NCBI GenBank assembly: GCA_044870185.1
Contig: JBIOYL010000269.1
Span: forward strand, 1-13,336
Reading direction: 5' to 3'
DNA: 13,336 bases
Source of the DNA: JBIOYL01 sp044870185
GTDB lineage: Bacteria; Actinomycetota; CALGFH01
Under the pieces are notes generated by a model. The model worked only from the letters and a program-made list of their open reading frames with translations. It made no database searches and was not told where the DNA came from. The translations under genes and the position numbers were made by a program. Positions 5,879-13,056 of the stretch are shown one piece after another. Numbering within the stretch: position 1 is the stretch's first letter; every line of letters starts with the position of its first letter.

Positions 5879-7341
5879 CCACGTCCACCCAGGAGCAGGC
5901 CGTCGTCGACGCCGTCAGGCCGCAGCTGTACATCGGCGGGCGCTGGCGGGACGCCGCCACGGGCGCCACCTTCGCGGTGGAGGACCCCGCCACCGGCGAG
6001 CCGCTGTGCGAGGTCGCCGACGCCGACGTCGGCGACGCCGTCGCCGCGCTGGACGCGGCCGTGGCCGCCCAGGCCGGCTGGGCCGCCCACCCGCCCCGCG
6101 AGCGGGGCGAGCTGCTGCGCCGCGCCTTCGAGCACATCACCGCCCGCAGCGACGAGCTGGCCCTGCTCATGACGCTGGAGATGGGCAAGCCGATCGCCGA
6201 GTCACGCGCCGAGATCGCCTACGCGGCCGAGTTCTTCCGCTGGTTCGCCGAGGAGGCGGTGCGCATCGACGGCCGCTACCAGGTGGCCCCCAACGGCGCG
6301 GGCCGCCTGCTGACGATGCGCCAGCCGGTCGGCCCGTGCCTGTTGATCACGCCCTGGAACTTCCCCATGGCCATGGGCACGCGCAAGATCGGCCCGGCGG
6401 TGGCGGCCGGCTGCACCATGGTGGTCAAGCCGGCCAGCCAGACCCCGCTGTCCATGCTGGCCCTGGCCCAGATCCTGGAGGCGGCGGGCCTGCCCGGCGG
6501 GGTGTGCAACGTGGTCACCAGCAGCCGCGCGGGGGCTGTCATGGCGCCGCTGCTGGGCGACCGGCGGCTGCGGAAGCTGTCGTTCACCGGCTCCACCGAG
6601 GTCGGCCGCACGCTCATCGCCCAGGCCGCCGACCAGGTCCTGCGCCTGTCCATGGAGCTGGGCGGCAACGCGCCCTTTGTGGTCTTCGACGACGCCGACC
6701 TGGACCAGGCGGTGGAGGGGGCGCTGCTGGCCAAGCTGCGCAACATCGGCCAGGCGTGCACGGCGGCCAACCGCTTCCACGTGGCCGCGCCGGTGGCCGG
6801 GGTGTTCGCCGAGCGGCTGGCCAGCCGCATGGGCGCCATGAAGCTGGGCCGCGGCACCCAGGACGGCGTGCAGGTCGGCCCCCTGATCGACGAGCCGGGC
6901 CGGCAGAAGGTGGGCGAGCTGGTCGGCGACGCGGTCGGGCGGGGCGCCACGGTGCTGGTCGGCGGCCGGGCCACCGACGGCCGCGGCTACTTCTACGAGC
7001 CGACCGTGCTGGCTGGCGTGCCGGCCGGGGCGCGCGTGCTGCGCGAGGAGATCTTCGGGCCGGTCGCCCCGGTGGCCTCGTTCGACAGCGAGCAGGCGGC
7101 CCTGGCCGCGGCCAACGACACCGACTACGGGCTGGTCGCCTACGTGTACACCAGCGACCTGCGGCGCGCCTTCCGGGTCGTGGAGGGGCTGGAGGTCGGC
7201 ATGGTCGGGCTGAACCAGGGCATGGTGTCCAACCCGGCCGCCCCGTTCGGCGGGGTCAAGCAGTCCGGCTTCGGCCGCGAAGGCGGCAAGGAAGGCATCG
7301 ACGAATACCTGGAGACGAAATACGTCGCCATGAACCTGTAG
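5875..7341 (+). CDS. gabD: NAD(P)-dependent succinate-semialdehyde dehydrogenase, GabD-like
   Basis: A 488-residue aldehyde dehydrogenase, full length for the family, predicted to oxidise succinate semialdehyde to succinate. The motifs run in the expected order: TPWNFP with N162, VKPASQTPLS for cofactor binding, FTGSTEVGR (Rossmann-type turn), MELGGNAP with general base E261, GQACTAANR with nucleophile C295, and EEIFGPV. The C-terminal pattern APFGGVKQSGFGREGGKEGIDEYLETKYV is diagnostic for the SSADH group rather than for betaine- or acetaldehyde-type enzymes. It would link GABA, 4-hydroxybutyrate or lactam breakdown to the TCA cycle. GGGGAGG 8 bp before the ATG supports the start. No GABA transaminase is nearby, so the true aldehyde substrate is inferred from family only. 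The upstream amidohydrolase is the likely functional partner, if any. Confidence 0.88.
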   Translation: MTTSTQEQAVVDAVRPQLYIGGRWRDAATGATFAVEDPATGEPLCEVADADVGDAVAALDAAVAAQAGWAAHPPRERGELLRRAFEHITARSDELALLMTLEMGKPIAESRAEIAYAAEFFRWFAEEAVRIDGRYQVAPNGAGRLLTMRQPVGPCLLITPWNFPMAMGTRKIGPAVAAGCTMVVKPASQTPLSMLALAQILEAAGLPGGVCNVVTSSRAGAVMAPLLGDRRLRKLSFTGSTEVGRTLIAQAADQVLRLSMELGGNAPFVVFDDADLDQAVEGALLAKLRNIGQACTAANRFHVAAPVAGVFAERLASRMGAMKLGRGTQDGVQVGPLIDEPGRQKVGELVGDAVGRGATVLVGGRATDGRGYFYEPTVLAGVPAGARVLREEIFGPVAPVASFDSEQAALAAANDTDYGLVAYVYTSDLRRAFRVVEGLEVGMVGLNQGMVSNPAAPFGGVKQSGFGREGGKEGIDEYLETKYVAMNL

Positions 7342-7344
7342 CGG

Positions 7345-7360
7345 GCCGGCCGCGGCCGGC
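7345..7360. repeat. Perfect 16-bp GC palindrome after the semialdehyde dehydrogenase gene
   Basis: GCCGGCCGCGGCCGGC is self-complementary and starts 4 bp after the stop codon. It lies in the 86-bp gap before lnt, which is almost entirely G and C. It may slow or end transcription, or mark a restriction-site-like palindrome. No T-tract follows and a palindrome with no loop makes a poor hairpin, so terminator function is doubtful. Confidence 0.3.
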
Positions 7361-7427
7361 GGCGTCCCTGCCGGGCCGGCGCACCGCGGCGCGGGGAACG
7401 CAGGCCGGGACGAGCGCCGGCGGCGCC

Positions 7428-8894
7428 GTGGCCAGATGGGGTGGCCGCGCGTTGGCGCTGGCCACCGGCGCCCTGCCCGCCTTCGCCTTCCCCCGCCCGG
7501 GGATCGAGGCGCTCGGCTTCGTCGGGTTCGTGCCGGCGTTGCTGTGGATCCGGGCCGCGCCGTCCGGGCGCGTGGCCGCCGGGCGCGCCTGGCTGGCCGG
7601 GATCGGGTTCTTCCTGGTCGTCGACTACTGGCTCAGCCCCGACGTGGGTGTGTTCGTGCCGCCGGTCGCCACGCTGCTCGGCACCTTCTGGATCCCCTGG
7701 GGGGTTGCCGTGTGGATGGGCCTGCGGGCCGCCCGGCTGCCGGGGCGCCTGGCCGGCGCGCTGCTGGTCGTGCCCGCCGTGTGGGTGGCGGCCGAGTTCG
7801 TGCGCTCCTGGCAGGGCTTCGGCGGCCCGTTCGGGCTGCTGGGTGCGAGCCAGTGGCGTGCGGGCCCACTGCTCGGCCTGGCCGCGCTCGGCGGGGTGTG
7901 GGCGGTCAGCTTCGCGCTCATGGCCGGCAACGCGGCCCTGGCGCTTGCCTTGGCACCCGGCCAGCGGCCGGCCGGCCGCGTGGCCGCCCTGCTGGGCGGC
8001 GCCGTCGTGCTCGCCGCGGGAGTCGTCTACGGGGCGTGGCGGCCGCAGCCGGCCGTGACCGGGACGGTCCGGGTCGCGGTCGTGCAGCCCGGCGTCATCC
8101 ACGGCGCCGAGGCGCGTCTGCGGGCCAACGAGACGGCCACGGCGGCCCTGGCCGGCGCGCGGCCTGGGCTGGTCGCCTGGGGCGAGTCGAGCGCGGGCCT
8201 GGACCCGGCCGCCGACCCGGCGGCCATGGCCGGCATCGTCGCCGCCGCCCGGGCGGTCGGGGCCGACGTGCTGGCAGGGGTGGACGCCCGCCGCGGCGCG
8301 GGCGGCATCTACAAGACCGCCCTGCTGGTCGGCCCGGACGGTGTGCGCGGCCACTACGACAAGATGCGCCTGGTGCCGTTCGGCGAGTACATCCCGGCCC
8401 GGCCGCTGCTCGGCTGGGTGGCGCGGGTGACCCCGGCGGCGGCTGAGGACCGCCGGCGCGGCACCGGCCTGGTGCTGCTGCGGACCGGCGGCATCCGGGT
8501 CGGGCCGCTGGTGTGCTTCGAGTCGGCCTTCCCGGACCTCAGCCGCCGGCTCGCCGCCCGCGGCGCCGACCTGATCGTCGTCCAGAGCGCCACCACCACC
8601 TTCCAGGGCACCTGGGGTCCCGACCAGCACGCGAGCCTGGCCGCGGTGCGGGCCGTCGAGTCGGGACGGCCGGTCGTCCAGGCCGCCGTGAGCGGTGTGT
8701 CGGCCGCCTTCGACGCGCACGGACACCGGCTCGCCTGGCATCCCCAGACCTGGCGGGGCGCCGCCGTCGTGTCGGTGCCCCTGACCGCCGGTGCGACCCC
8801 GTACGTGCGCTACGGCGACTGGCTGCCGACTGGCTCGCTGGCCGTCGGGCTGGCCGCCCTGCTGCTGGGCTGGCTGCGCCGGGCCGGCACCTGA
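7428..8894 (+). CDS. lnt: Apolipoprotein N-acyltransferase
   Basis: A 488-residue integral membrane enzyme that N-acylates the lipid-modified N-terminal cysteine of lipoproteins. An N-terminal set of hydrophobic helices spans about residues 7-205, with a last one at the C-terminus (about 470-485). Between them is a nitrilase-like catalytic domain. The Glu-Lys-Cys triad is visible: E253 (AWGESSAG), K312 (HYDKMRLVPFGEYIPAR) and C363 (PLVCFESAFPDLSR). VVQSATTTFQGTWGPDQH and AVESGRPVVQA match the family downstream. I chose GTG 7428 because it is the only in-frame start between the dehydrogenase stop and the first membrane helix. Its ribosome binding site is weak (GGGACGAG about 13 bp upstream). 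The open frame continues far upstream, antisense-like in composition, only because of high GC. Lnt homologues are known in mycobacteria and other actinobacteria. Confidence 0.88.
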   Translation: MARWGGRALALATGALPAFAFPRPGIEALGFVGFVPALLWIRAAPSGRVAAGRAWLAGIGFFLVVDYWLSPDVGVFVPPVATLLGTFWIPWGVAVWMGLRAARLPGRLAGALLVVPAVWVAAEFVRSWQGFGGPFGLLGASQWRAGPLLGLAALGGVWAVSFALMAGNAALALALAPGQRPAGRVAALLGGAVVLAAGVVYGAWRPQPAVTGTVRVAVVQPGVIHGAEARLRANETATAALAGARPGLVAWGESSAGLDPAADPAAMAGIVAAARAVGADVLAGVDARRGAGGIYKTALLVGPDGVRGHYDKMRLVPFGEYIPARPLLGWVARVTPAAAEDRRRGTGLVLLRTGGIRVGPLVCFESAFPDLSRRLAARGADLIVVQSATTTFQGTWGPDQHASLAAVRAVESGRPVVQAAVSGVSAAFDAHGHRLAWHPQTWRGAAVVSVPLTAGATPYVRYGDWLPTGSLAVGLAALLLGWLRRAGT

Positions 8895-8902
8895 CCCGCC
8901 GA

Positions 8903-8931
8903 TCGACCGGGGGCGCGTTCTCAACTACACT
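8903..8931 (+). promoter_or_regulatory. Promoter for the phosphofructokinase gene
   Basis: TCGACC (8903-8908) lies 17 bp before TACACT (8926-8931), which fits the TANNNT -10 pattern. Transcription would start near 8937, about 30 bp before the pfkA ATG. The short A/T-richer stretch stands out in the 72-bp gap after lnt, and suggests pfkA is transcribed on its own. Confidence 0.55.
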
Positions 8932-8966
8932 TGCCGGCAAGGTCGCCGAGACGTTGGAGCGTCCGC

Positions 8967-10085
8967 ATGCCCGCTGCCATCCGCCGCATCGGCATCCTCA
9001 CCAGCGGAGGTGACGCCCCCGGGCTCAACGCCGTCATCCGGGCGGTGGTCAAGACGGCCGGGTACGAGTACGGCTGGTCGGTGGCCGGCATCGAGAGCGG
9101 CTTCGAGGGCCTGCTCGGCCGCCCGCGGGTCCGCACGCTGGACACCGGCTCGGTGCGGGGGATCCTGCCCGTCGGCGGGACCATCCTCGGCTCGACCAAC
9201 AAGGGCCATTTCGGCTTCATCGAGGTCGACGGGCAGCGCCAGCGCGACCCCGCGGCCTACCGCGAGCTGGCCACCAACACCAAGCGCCTGGGCATCGACG
9301 CCCTGGTCGTGATCGGCGGCGACGGCAGCCAGGGCATCGCCAGCGAGCTGGCCGGATATGGTGTGCGGGCCGTCGGGGTACCCAAGACGATCGACAACGA
9401 CCTGTACGGCTGCGACCAGACGTTCGGGTTCGACACCGCCCTGACGGTGGCCACCGAGGCGATCGACCGGCTGCACACCACGGCGGCCAGCCACGGGCGG
9501 GTCATGGTCATCGAGGTGATGGGCCGTGACGCGGGCTGGATCGCGCTCCAGGCCGGGATGGGTGGCGGCGCCGACATCATCCTGCTGCCGGAGATCCAGT
9601 TCACCGTCGAGTCGGTCGCCGACAGGGTCATGACCCGCGACTTCCACGGGTCGGACTTCTCCATCATCGTGTGCGCCGAGGGCGCCCGCGAGCAGGGCGG
9701 CGAGCGCTTCTTCCAGGAGACCACGGGCACGCTCGGCGGGGTCGGCACCCATGTGGCCGCCCAGGTGGGCAAGCTCACCGGCAAGGACACGCGGGTGGTC
9801 GTGCTCGGCCACCTCCAGCGGGGCGGGAGCCCGACCCCCTACGACCGGGTGCTGGCCACCCGCTTCGGCGCCGCCGCCGTGCGCGCCCTGGCCGAGGGCC
9901 GCCACGGCGGGGTGGTGGTCATGCAGGGCAGCACGATCACGACCATCCCCATGGTCGAGGTCGCCGGCAAGTGCCGCACGGTGCCGATCGACCACGAGAT
10001 GATCCGCACCGGCCGCAGTCTCGGCATCGGCTTCGGTGACGAGGCCGACCCGGCGGCCGCCGCCGAGACCGGGACGCTCACCTGA
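8967..10085 (+). CDS. pfkA: 6-phosphofructokinase, probably ATP-dependent
   Basis: A 372-residue glycolytic kinase phosphorylating fructose 6-phosphate in the cytoplasm. The motifs run in order: GILTSGGDAPGLN (phosphate-binding loop near the start), IGGDGS with G120 at the ATP/PPi-deciding position, PKTIDND with K140 and catalytic base D143, EVMGRDAGWIAL for fructose 6-phosphate, and VLGHLQRGGSPTPYDR. G120 favours ATP as phosphoryl donor, while K140 is the residue usual in PPi-dependent enzymes. Together they mark the actinobacterial 'group III' type, in which allosteric control is often weak. The ATG at 8967 is chosen over an in-frame TTG 36 bp upstream, because GGAG lies 7 bp before it and the TTG overlaps the predicted -10. 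The gene converges on lutC with a 37-bp gap. Confidence 0.92.
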   Translation: MPAAIRRIGILTSGGDAPGLNAVIRAVVKTAGYEYGWSVAGIESGFEGLLGRPRVRTLDTGSVRGILPVGGTILGSTNKGHFGFIEVDGQRQRDPAAYRELATNTKRLGIDALVVIGGDGSQGIASELAGYGVRAVGVPKTIDNDLYGCDQTFGFDTALTVATEAIDRLHTTAASHGRVMVIEVMGRDAGWIALQAGMGGGADIILLPEIQFTVESVADRVMTRDFHGSDFSIIVCAEGAREQGGERFFQETTGTLGGVGTHVAAQVGKLTGKDTRVVVLGHLQRGGSPTPYDRVLATRFGAAAVRALAEGRHGGVVVMQGSTITTIPMVEVAGKCRTVPIDHEMIRTGRSLGIGFGDEADPAAAAETGTLT

Positions 10086-10122
10086 GGCTCCACGCCGAGC
10101 CGGGCGCCGGGCCGGCGGCCTC

Positions 10123-10776
10123 CTACGGGCCGACGATCATGACCTCGAGGGTGCGCGGGCCGTGGACGCCCTCAACCCGGTCCAGCTCGATGTCGGAGGT
10201 GGCCGACGGCCCGGACACGAAGGTGATCGGGCGGCGGCCGCCCTCCGAGCGCTCGTCGAGGGCGGTGATCGCCTCCGGCACCGAGCCGACGATCTGGTGC
10301 TCCTCGACCACGCACAGGTGGTAGTCGGGCAGCAGGGTGATGGCCCGGCGCCCTTGGCGGGCGCCGCCGTCCAGCACGATCGTGCCCGTCTCGGCGATGC
10401 CGAGCACGCAGCCGGTCAGCACGCCGTCGGCCGTGTCGAGCACGTCGTTGGCCAGCTCGCCGTCGACCAGCAGCTCGGCGTCTGCCGGCCGCCACGCCTC
10501 GGGCAGATCGGGCGGGACGACGATGCGGCGGGCCTGGCGGGCGCGGCACGCCTGGGTCAGCGCCGCGGGGAGCTCGGCGGCCGTCACCCGGTGCACGGCC
10601 GCGTTGTAGTCGGCCACCCGCTCGGCGAACCGGGCGACCCGCTGCGCCGATGGCGCCGGGTCGTGCCGCCGGTAGGCGCGCTGCACGGCGACGTCGTCGG
10701 GCCGCTCGTCGGCCGGGACGTCGCGCAGGGCCGACCGTACCCGCTCCAGGATCTCGTCCCGAGCAGAGGCCATCAT
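10123..10776 (-). CDS. lutC: LutC/YkgG family protein of the L-lactate oxidation complex (LUD domain)
   Basis: The last gene of the lutABC operon; 217 residues. The protein is a LUD-domain partner of LutA and LutB in NAD-independent L-lactate oxidation to pyruvate. Recognisable stretches are SARDEILERVRSALRD at the N-terminus, GVLTGCVLGIAETGTIVLD (118-136), LLPDYHLCVVEEHQIVGSV (148-166) and the family end SGPSATSDIE followed by GVHGPRTLEVMIVGP. Two adjacent ATGs (10776 and 10773) are both possible. AAAGG lies 5 bp before the first and 8 bp before the second, so the N-terminus may be one residue shorter. It starts 22 bp after lutB, consistent with co-transcription. Its biochemical contribution is not fully settled in the literature; the family call is firm. 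Confidence 0.88.
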   Translation of the reverse strand: MMASARDEILERVRSALRDVPADERPDDVAVQRAYRRHDPAPSAQRVARFAERVADYNAAVHRVTAAELPAALTQACRARQARRIVVPPDLPEAWRPADAELLVDGELANDVLDTADGVLTGCVLGIAETGTIVLDGGARQGRRAITLLPDYHLCVVEEHQIVGSVPEAITALDERSEGGRRPITFVSGPSATSDIELDRVEGVHGPRTLEVMIVGP

Positions 10777-10798
10777 GCGGACCTTTCGTGCGGAAGGG

Positions 10799-12235
10799 TC
10801 ATGTGTGGGTTCGCCACCACTGCCGGAACGTCTGGGATGCAACGACGGGGGCGTCGCGCATCTCGGTCCAGCCCGACAGCGGGCCCGGCAGACGCCTGAT
10901 CCGGCCCGACCGGGTCAGGGGGAGCTGGCCGAGCCGGCCGAGCGCCTGCGCCCGCTCGTAGCGTCGGCGGTCGGCGAAGATCCAGCCGAGCGCCTGCATG
11001 GACAGCGCCTCGGGGTTGCGCGGATGCCGCGCCCGCTTGTGCTCGACGACCTGGGCGCGCAGGTGCACCAGGACCTCGGGGATGTCGATCTTGACCGGGC
11101 AGACCTCGGCGCAGGCGCCGCACAAGCTCGACGCATACGGCAGCGAGCCGGCCCGGTCCAGCCCCTCGAGCTGCGGCGTCAGGATGGCGCCGATCGGCCC
11201 GGGGTAGACCGAGCCGTAGGCGTGGCCGCCCGTGCGCTCGTACACCGGGCACACGTTCAGGCAGGCCGAGCAGCGGATGCAGTGCAGCGTCTGGCGTCCG
11301 ATCTGGTCGGCCAGCACGTCGGTGCGGCCGTTGTCGAGCAGGACCAGATGGAACTGGCGCGGCCCGTCGCCAGCGGTGACGCCGGTCCACAGCGACGTGT
11401 AGGGGTTCATGCGCTCGCCGGTCGACGACCGCGGCAGCAGCTGCAGGAACACCTCGAAGTCCCGCCAGGTGGGGATGAGCTTCTCGATGCCCATGACGGT
11501 GACGAGCAGCTCGGGCAGGGTCACGCACATGCGACCGTTGCCCTCGCTCTCGACCACGCACACCGTGCCCGTCTCGGCGACGGCGAAGTTGGCCCCGCTG
11601 ATGGCGACCTTGGCGGACAGGAACTTGCGGCGCAGGTGGGCGCGGACCGCGGCGGCCAGGTCGGCCGGCCGGTCGGTCAGCCCGCCGGTGTCGACGTCGT
11701 CCATGGTGCGCAGGAACAGCTCGCGGATCTCGGCGCGGTTCTTGTGGATGGCGGGGACCAGGATGTGGGAGGGGAAGTCGTCGCCGAGCTGGACGATGAG
11801 CTCGGCCAGGTCGGTCTCCCAGGCGTTGATGCCGGCGGCGGCCAGCGCCTCGTTGAGCCTGGTCTCGTCGGTGGTGAGCGACTTCACCTTGACGACGTCG
11901 CGCTCGCCGGTGGCGGCGACCAGCTCGGTGACGATGCGGTTGCACTCGGCGCCGTCGCGCGCCCAGTGCACCTGGCCGCCGGCCCGGGTGACCGCCGCCT
12001 CGAGCTGGACCAGGTAGGTGTCGAGGTGGCGTAGCACGCGCTGCTTGAGCGCACGGCCGGCCTCGCGCAGCTCCTGCCAGTCGGGCAGCTCGCCGACGAC
12101 CTCGCCGCGTTTGCGCCGGATGGTGGCGGTGGCGTGGCCGAGGTTGCGCCGCAGCTGGGTGTCGGCCAGGGCGAGCCTGGCCGCCTGCGGGAACGGCCGG
12201 GCCGGGCCGGCGGCGTGGGCGTCGGCGGCGGTCAT
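10799..12235 (-). CDS. lutB: LutB iron-sulfur L-lactate oxidation protein (LUD domain plus ferredoxin-like clusters)
   Basis: The 478-residue central subunit of the lactate oxidation complex. It has an N-terminal LUD-type domain (about 60-300), which includes SGANFAVAETGTVCVVESEGN. A [4Fe-4S] ferredoxin-type region follows: C319-x2-C322-x2-C325-x3-C329-P, then C372-x2-C375-x3-C379-P (CGACAEVCPVKIDIPEVL). The C-terminal tail, with WTEMRDAPVVASQTFRQWW, is typical of the family. The ATG at 12233-12235 overlaps the lutA TGA as ATGA, so translation is probably coupled; a longer reading upstream is only the shadow frame of lutA. All cluster cysteines expected are present, and length is normal. No lactate permease is in the window, so substrate uptake must be encoded elsewhere. 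Confidence 0.93.
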   Translation of the reverse strand: MTAADAHAAGPARPFPQAARLALADTQLRRNLGHATATIRRKRGEVVGELPDWQELREAGRALKQRVLRHLDTYLVQLEAAVTRAGGQVHWARDGAECNRIVTELVAATGERDVVKVKSLTTDETRLNEALAAAGINAWETDLAELIVQLGDDFPSHILVPAIHKNRAEIRELFLRTMDDVDTGGLTDRPADLAAAVRAHLRRKFLSAKVAISGANFAVAETGTVCVVESEGNGRMCVTLPELLVTVMGIEKLIPTWRDFEVFLQLLPRSSTGERMNPYTSLWTGVTAGDGPRQFHLVLLDNGRTDVLADQIGRQTLHCIRCSACLNVCPVYERTGGHAYGSVYPGPIGAILTPQLEGLDRAGSLPYASSLCGACAEVCPVKIDIPEVLVHLRAQVVEHKRARHPRNPEALSMQALGWIFADRRRYERAQALGRLGQLPLTRSGRIRRLPGPLSGWTEMRDAPVVASQTFRQWWRTHT

Positions 12236-12975
12236 GCGCGCGGGCCCTTCTCGGTCGAGGCCAGGATCTCGGCCAGGTGGACGGTGCGCACGCCGGTGCG
12301 CTGGCGGGTGAGCGCCCCGCCGATGTGCATGAGGCAGGAGTTGTCGCCCGCGGTGCACACCTCGGCGCGGGTGTCCAGGACGTGGCGGACCTTGTCGGAC
12401 AGCATGGCCATGGAGGTGTCGGCGTTCTTGAGCGCGAAGGTGCCGCCGAACCCGCAGCACTCGGTCGCCTGGGCCAGCTCGACCAGGTCGATGCCGCGCA
12501 CGGCCCGCAGCAGCCGCAGGGGCGCGTCACCGACACGTAGCACGCGCAGCGAGTGGCAGGTCGGATGGTAGGTGACCCGGTGCGGGTAGTAGGCACCCAC
12601 GTCGGTCAGCCCGAGCCGGCCGACCAGCAGCTCGCTCAGCTCGAACACGCGCGGGGTGAGCGCGGCGACGTCACTGGCGAGCCGCTCGTCGCCGGCCACC
12701 TCCGCGAGGCGGCCGTAGAACTCGCGCACCATACCCGCGCACGACCCCGACGGCGACACGATCGCCTCGTATGGGGAGAAGACCCCTACGAAGCGGCGCG
12801 CCAGCGGGATCGCCTCGCGCTGGTAGCCGGTGTTGAAGTGCATCTGGCCACAGCAGGTCTGCTCTTCGGGGAAGTCGACGTCGTGGCCGAGCCGTTCGAG
12901 CAGCCGCACGACCGCCTTGCCGGTGTCGGGAAACAGCGTGTCGTTGAAGCAGGTGACGAACAGCGCGACGCGCAT
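12232..12975 (-). CDS. lutA: LutA (YkgE-like) cysteine-rich L-lactate oxidation protein
   Basis: The first gene of lutABC. The product is a 247-residue CCG-domain protein similar to the heterodisulfide reductase/glycolate oxidase iron-sulfur subunits. It starts MRVALFVTCFNDTLFPD, the usual family start. Two cysteine-rich repeats are visible: C9, C41-C42-G (EQTCCGQMHFNTGY) and C79 (SGSCAGM); then C140 (TYHPTCHSLR), C173-C174-G (ECCGFGGTFALKN) and C214 (NSCLMHIGG). These would hold iron-sulfur centres that pass electrons during L-lactate oxidation. AGGAG is 12 bp before ATG 12973-12975, a long spacing, but no other in-frame start fits the family length. Longer readings to 13056 add a non-conserved Arg-rich tail. 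It overlaps lutB by 4 bp. Confidence 0.92.
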   Translation of the reverse strand: MRVALFVTCFNDTLFPDTGKAVVRLLERLGHDVDFPEEQTCCGQMHFNTGYQREAIPLARRFVGVFSPYEAIVSPSGSCAGMVREFYGRLAEVAGDERLASDVAALTPRVFELSELLVGRLGLTDVGAYYPHRVTYHPTCHSLRVLRVGDAPLRLLRAVRGIDLVELAQATECCGFGGTFALKNADTSMAMLSDKVRHVLDTRAEVCTAGDNSCLMHIGGALTRQRTGVRTVHLAEILASTEKGPRA

Positions 12976-13020
12976 GGTGACTGGCGGCTCCTGACGCGGG
13001 TCCAGCCGGCTCCCTCTACC

Positions 13021-13031
13021 CACTGTGAGTG
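13021..13031. promoter_or_regulatory. 11-bp inverted repeat, possible operator for lutABC
   Basis: CACT-GTG-AGTG is a perfect 4-bp inverted repeat with a 3-bp centre. It overlaps the proposed -10 of lutABC. GntR-type lactate regulators use short palindromes of this size, but this one does not match a known LldR or LutR site, and no regulator gene is present in the window. The site is suggested by position and symmetry only. Confidence 0.3.
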
Positions 13032-13056
13032 TTCGCCACGCCGTTCGGCCCGTCAA
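13028..13056 (-). promoter_or_regulatory. Candidate promoter for lutABC
   Basis: Read on the minus strand, TTGACG (13051-13056) is followed 17 bp later by AACACT (13028-13033), about 50 bp before the lutA start. The -35 is close to consensus while the -10 matches only in part. The TGA of the upstream gene lies inside the -35 box, so lutABC could also be served by readthrough from that gene. Confidence 0.4.

Noticed and set aside
6006..7427. A very long plus-strand open frame running through the semialdehyde dehydrogenase gene into lnt, which would make a 962-residue protein
   Set aside because: Upstream of 7428 the translation is Arg/Gly/Pro/Ala-rich and overlaps a textbook aldehyde dehydrogenase in another frame. 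It is open only because of high GC; the Lnt family starts at about 7428.
7140..8924. A 594-residue minus-strand open frame opposite lnt
   Set aside because: Low-complexity Gly/Gln/His/Arg-rich composition, no recognisable domain, and lies opposite a gene with clear catalytic motifs.
8925..9995. A 356-residue minus-strand open frame opposite pfkA
   Set aside because: Asp/Gly/Val/His-rich shadow translation of a strongly conserved gene; no motif or ribosome binding site.
10086..10122. A bidirectional terminator between pfkA and lutC
   Set aside because: The 37-bp gap is GC-rich with several overlapping CCGG-type pairings but no single convincing stem and no T or A tract.
10773..12596. A 607-residue minus-strand frame across lutB and part of lutA
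   Set aside because: Its sequence is Arg/Pro/Ala-rich out-of-frame reading of lutA and lutB, whose correct frames hold all the expected cysteines.
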